Origin: Paracoccus aminophilus JCM 7686 | GTDB taxonomy: Bacteria > Pseudomonadota > Alphaproteobacteria > Rhodobacterales > Rhodobacteraceae | Assembly: GCF_000444995.1 (NCBI RefSeq) | Contig: NC_022041.1 | Span: 3,413,501 to 3,477,500 of the forward strand | DNA length: 64,000 nt | Direction of reading: 5' to 3' | Part shown: in pieces, positions 63,494 through 64,000 of the stretch | Position numbering within the stretch: the stretch's first letter is position 1 | How the letters are laid out: the number at the start of each line of letters is the position of its first letter | The notes under the pieces: model-generated | Seen by the model: the letters and a program-made list of their open reading frames with translations, nothing else | The model's database searches: none | Told to the model about the DNA's origin: nothing | Made by a program: the position numbers and the translations under genes

Positions 63494-64000
63494 ATGGACG
63501 AATTCGAACTCTTCCCCGATGAGGGCGCCGATGCAGGCGGCGCGCGGCGCTCGAGCACGATCCAGTCGGTCTCGGTTGCGGCGGGTTTTCTCAATATCCT
63601 TGCGCGCGCAGGCACCGATCTGCCGCTGGCCGAGCTGGCGCGGCGCTCCGGCGCGGGCCGCTCGACCGCGCATCGCTATATGCAAAGCCTCGTGAAAGAG
63701 GGGCTGGCACGGCAGGACCCCGAAACCGGCCATTACGATCTGGGTGCGGCGGCGCTGAGCATCGGGCTGAGCGCGCTCAAGCGGATCGAGCCGGTCGAAA
63801 TCGCCGCCCGCGCCATGAAAGAGCTGACGCGCAGCCACCCCATGGGCGGCGGCGTCGCGGTCTGGACCGAACGCGGCCCGGTGCTGGTGCGCTGGTATAA
63901 AAGTCCGTATTTCGCGCTCAATCCGGTCTCGCTCGGCGATATCCTCCCGGTCGACAACAGCGCCTGCGGGTTGGTGTTTCAGGCCTTCCTGCCACAGCCC
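63494..64000 (+). CDS. IclR family transcriptional regulator, N-terminal part
   Basis: The first 169 codons of a plus-strand gene cut by the window edge. The N-terminus is an acidic 20-residue leader. The IclR winged helix follows (STIQSVSVAAGFLNILARAGTDLPLAELARRSGAGRSTAHRYMQSLVKEGLA), and then the start of the effector domain (MGGGVAVWTERGPVLVRWYKSPYFALNPVSLGDILPVDNSA). GAGGAG lies seven bases before the ATG at 63494. It is divergent from the TonB receptor gene (219 bp), so it probably controls the receptor and monooxygenase operon. Confidence 0.87.
   Translation, partial: MDEFELFPDEGADAGGARRSSTIQSVSVAAGFLNILARAGTDLPLAELARRSGAGRSTAHRYMQSLVKEGLARQDPETGHYDLGAAALSIGLSALKRIEPVEIAARAMKELTRSHPMGGGVAVWTERGPVLVRWYKSPYFALNPVSLGDILPVDNSACGLVFQAFLPQP

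Overview
The window reads as a chromosomal segment of a high-GC alphaproteobacterium, most likely a member of the Rhodobacteraceae close to Paracoccus. This is an inference from the gene families and not a database match. The supporting signs are strongly G/C-biased codons, a TauE/SafE exporter paired with a TIGR02186-type protein, a small Rhodobacterales-type DUF6280-like protein, a GbpR-ChvE-GguAB sugar transport locus, and Shine-Dalgarno-led starts with many ATGA start/stop overlaps. I found no rRNA, tRNA, CRISPR array, insertion sequence or prophage.

Region 1 (1-10978) is housekeeping. It holds the surE N-terminus, the TauE/SafE plus TIGR02186 pair, a FemAB-like acyltransferase, a RidA to GDPD operon, the SMC condensin, an LrgA/LrgB pair, a DUF6280-like gene, elongation factor P and a tiny GNAT protein.

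Region 2 (10983-28375) is the most interesting part: a sugar and sugar-acid catabolic locus. A GbpR-like LysR regulator diverges from a plus-strand operon of chvE, gguA, gguB, an L-arabinose/D-galactose 1-dehydrogenase, an SMP-30 lactonase, galM and the tetronate kinase otnK. A minus-strand operon follows: xylonate-type dehydratase, SDR dehydrogenase, 2-hydroxyacid dehydrogenase, a FadR-type GntR regulator and an FAH-family hydrolase. It diverges from a DHDPS-family 2-keto-3-deoxypentonate dehydratase or aldolase, a D-erythronate dehydrogenase (denD) and a HAD phosphatase. Two perfect TGGTATACCA palindromes sit between these divergent operons, and two 8/10 matches lie before chvE. This suggests that the GntR protein ties import and catabolism together. 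The genes could process 2-keto-3-deoxypentonates by two routes: dehydration, or oxidation followed by hydrolysis to pyruvate and glycolate.

Region 3 (28437-41620) holds two aldehyde dehydrogenases, a 1-Cys peroxiredoxin, a TetR-SMR efflux pair with a clear operator, pnp and rpsO separated by an opposite-strand YdeI-family gene, a membrane-anchored RTX-repeat protein, cyclopropane fatty acid synthase, a prolyl-aminopeptidase-like hydrolase and an SDR.

Region 4 (41628-48245) encodes a complete branched-chain 2-oxoacid dehydrogenase complex (E1 alpha, E1 beta, E2, E3) divergent from an Lrp/AsnC regulator, followed by pyridoxal kinase pdxY.

Region 5 (48319-54017) is a seven-gene, fully overlapping MoxR/Bat (aerotolerance-type) operon. 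Region 6 (54105-57617) holds eutBC without eutA, a LysR regulator and a small secreted protein. Region 7 (57730-64000) holds ilvD, a flavin monooxygenase with a TonB-dependent receptor, and the start of an IclR regulator cut by the window edge.
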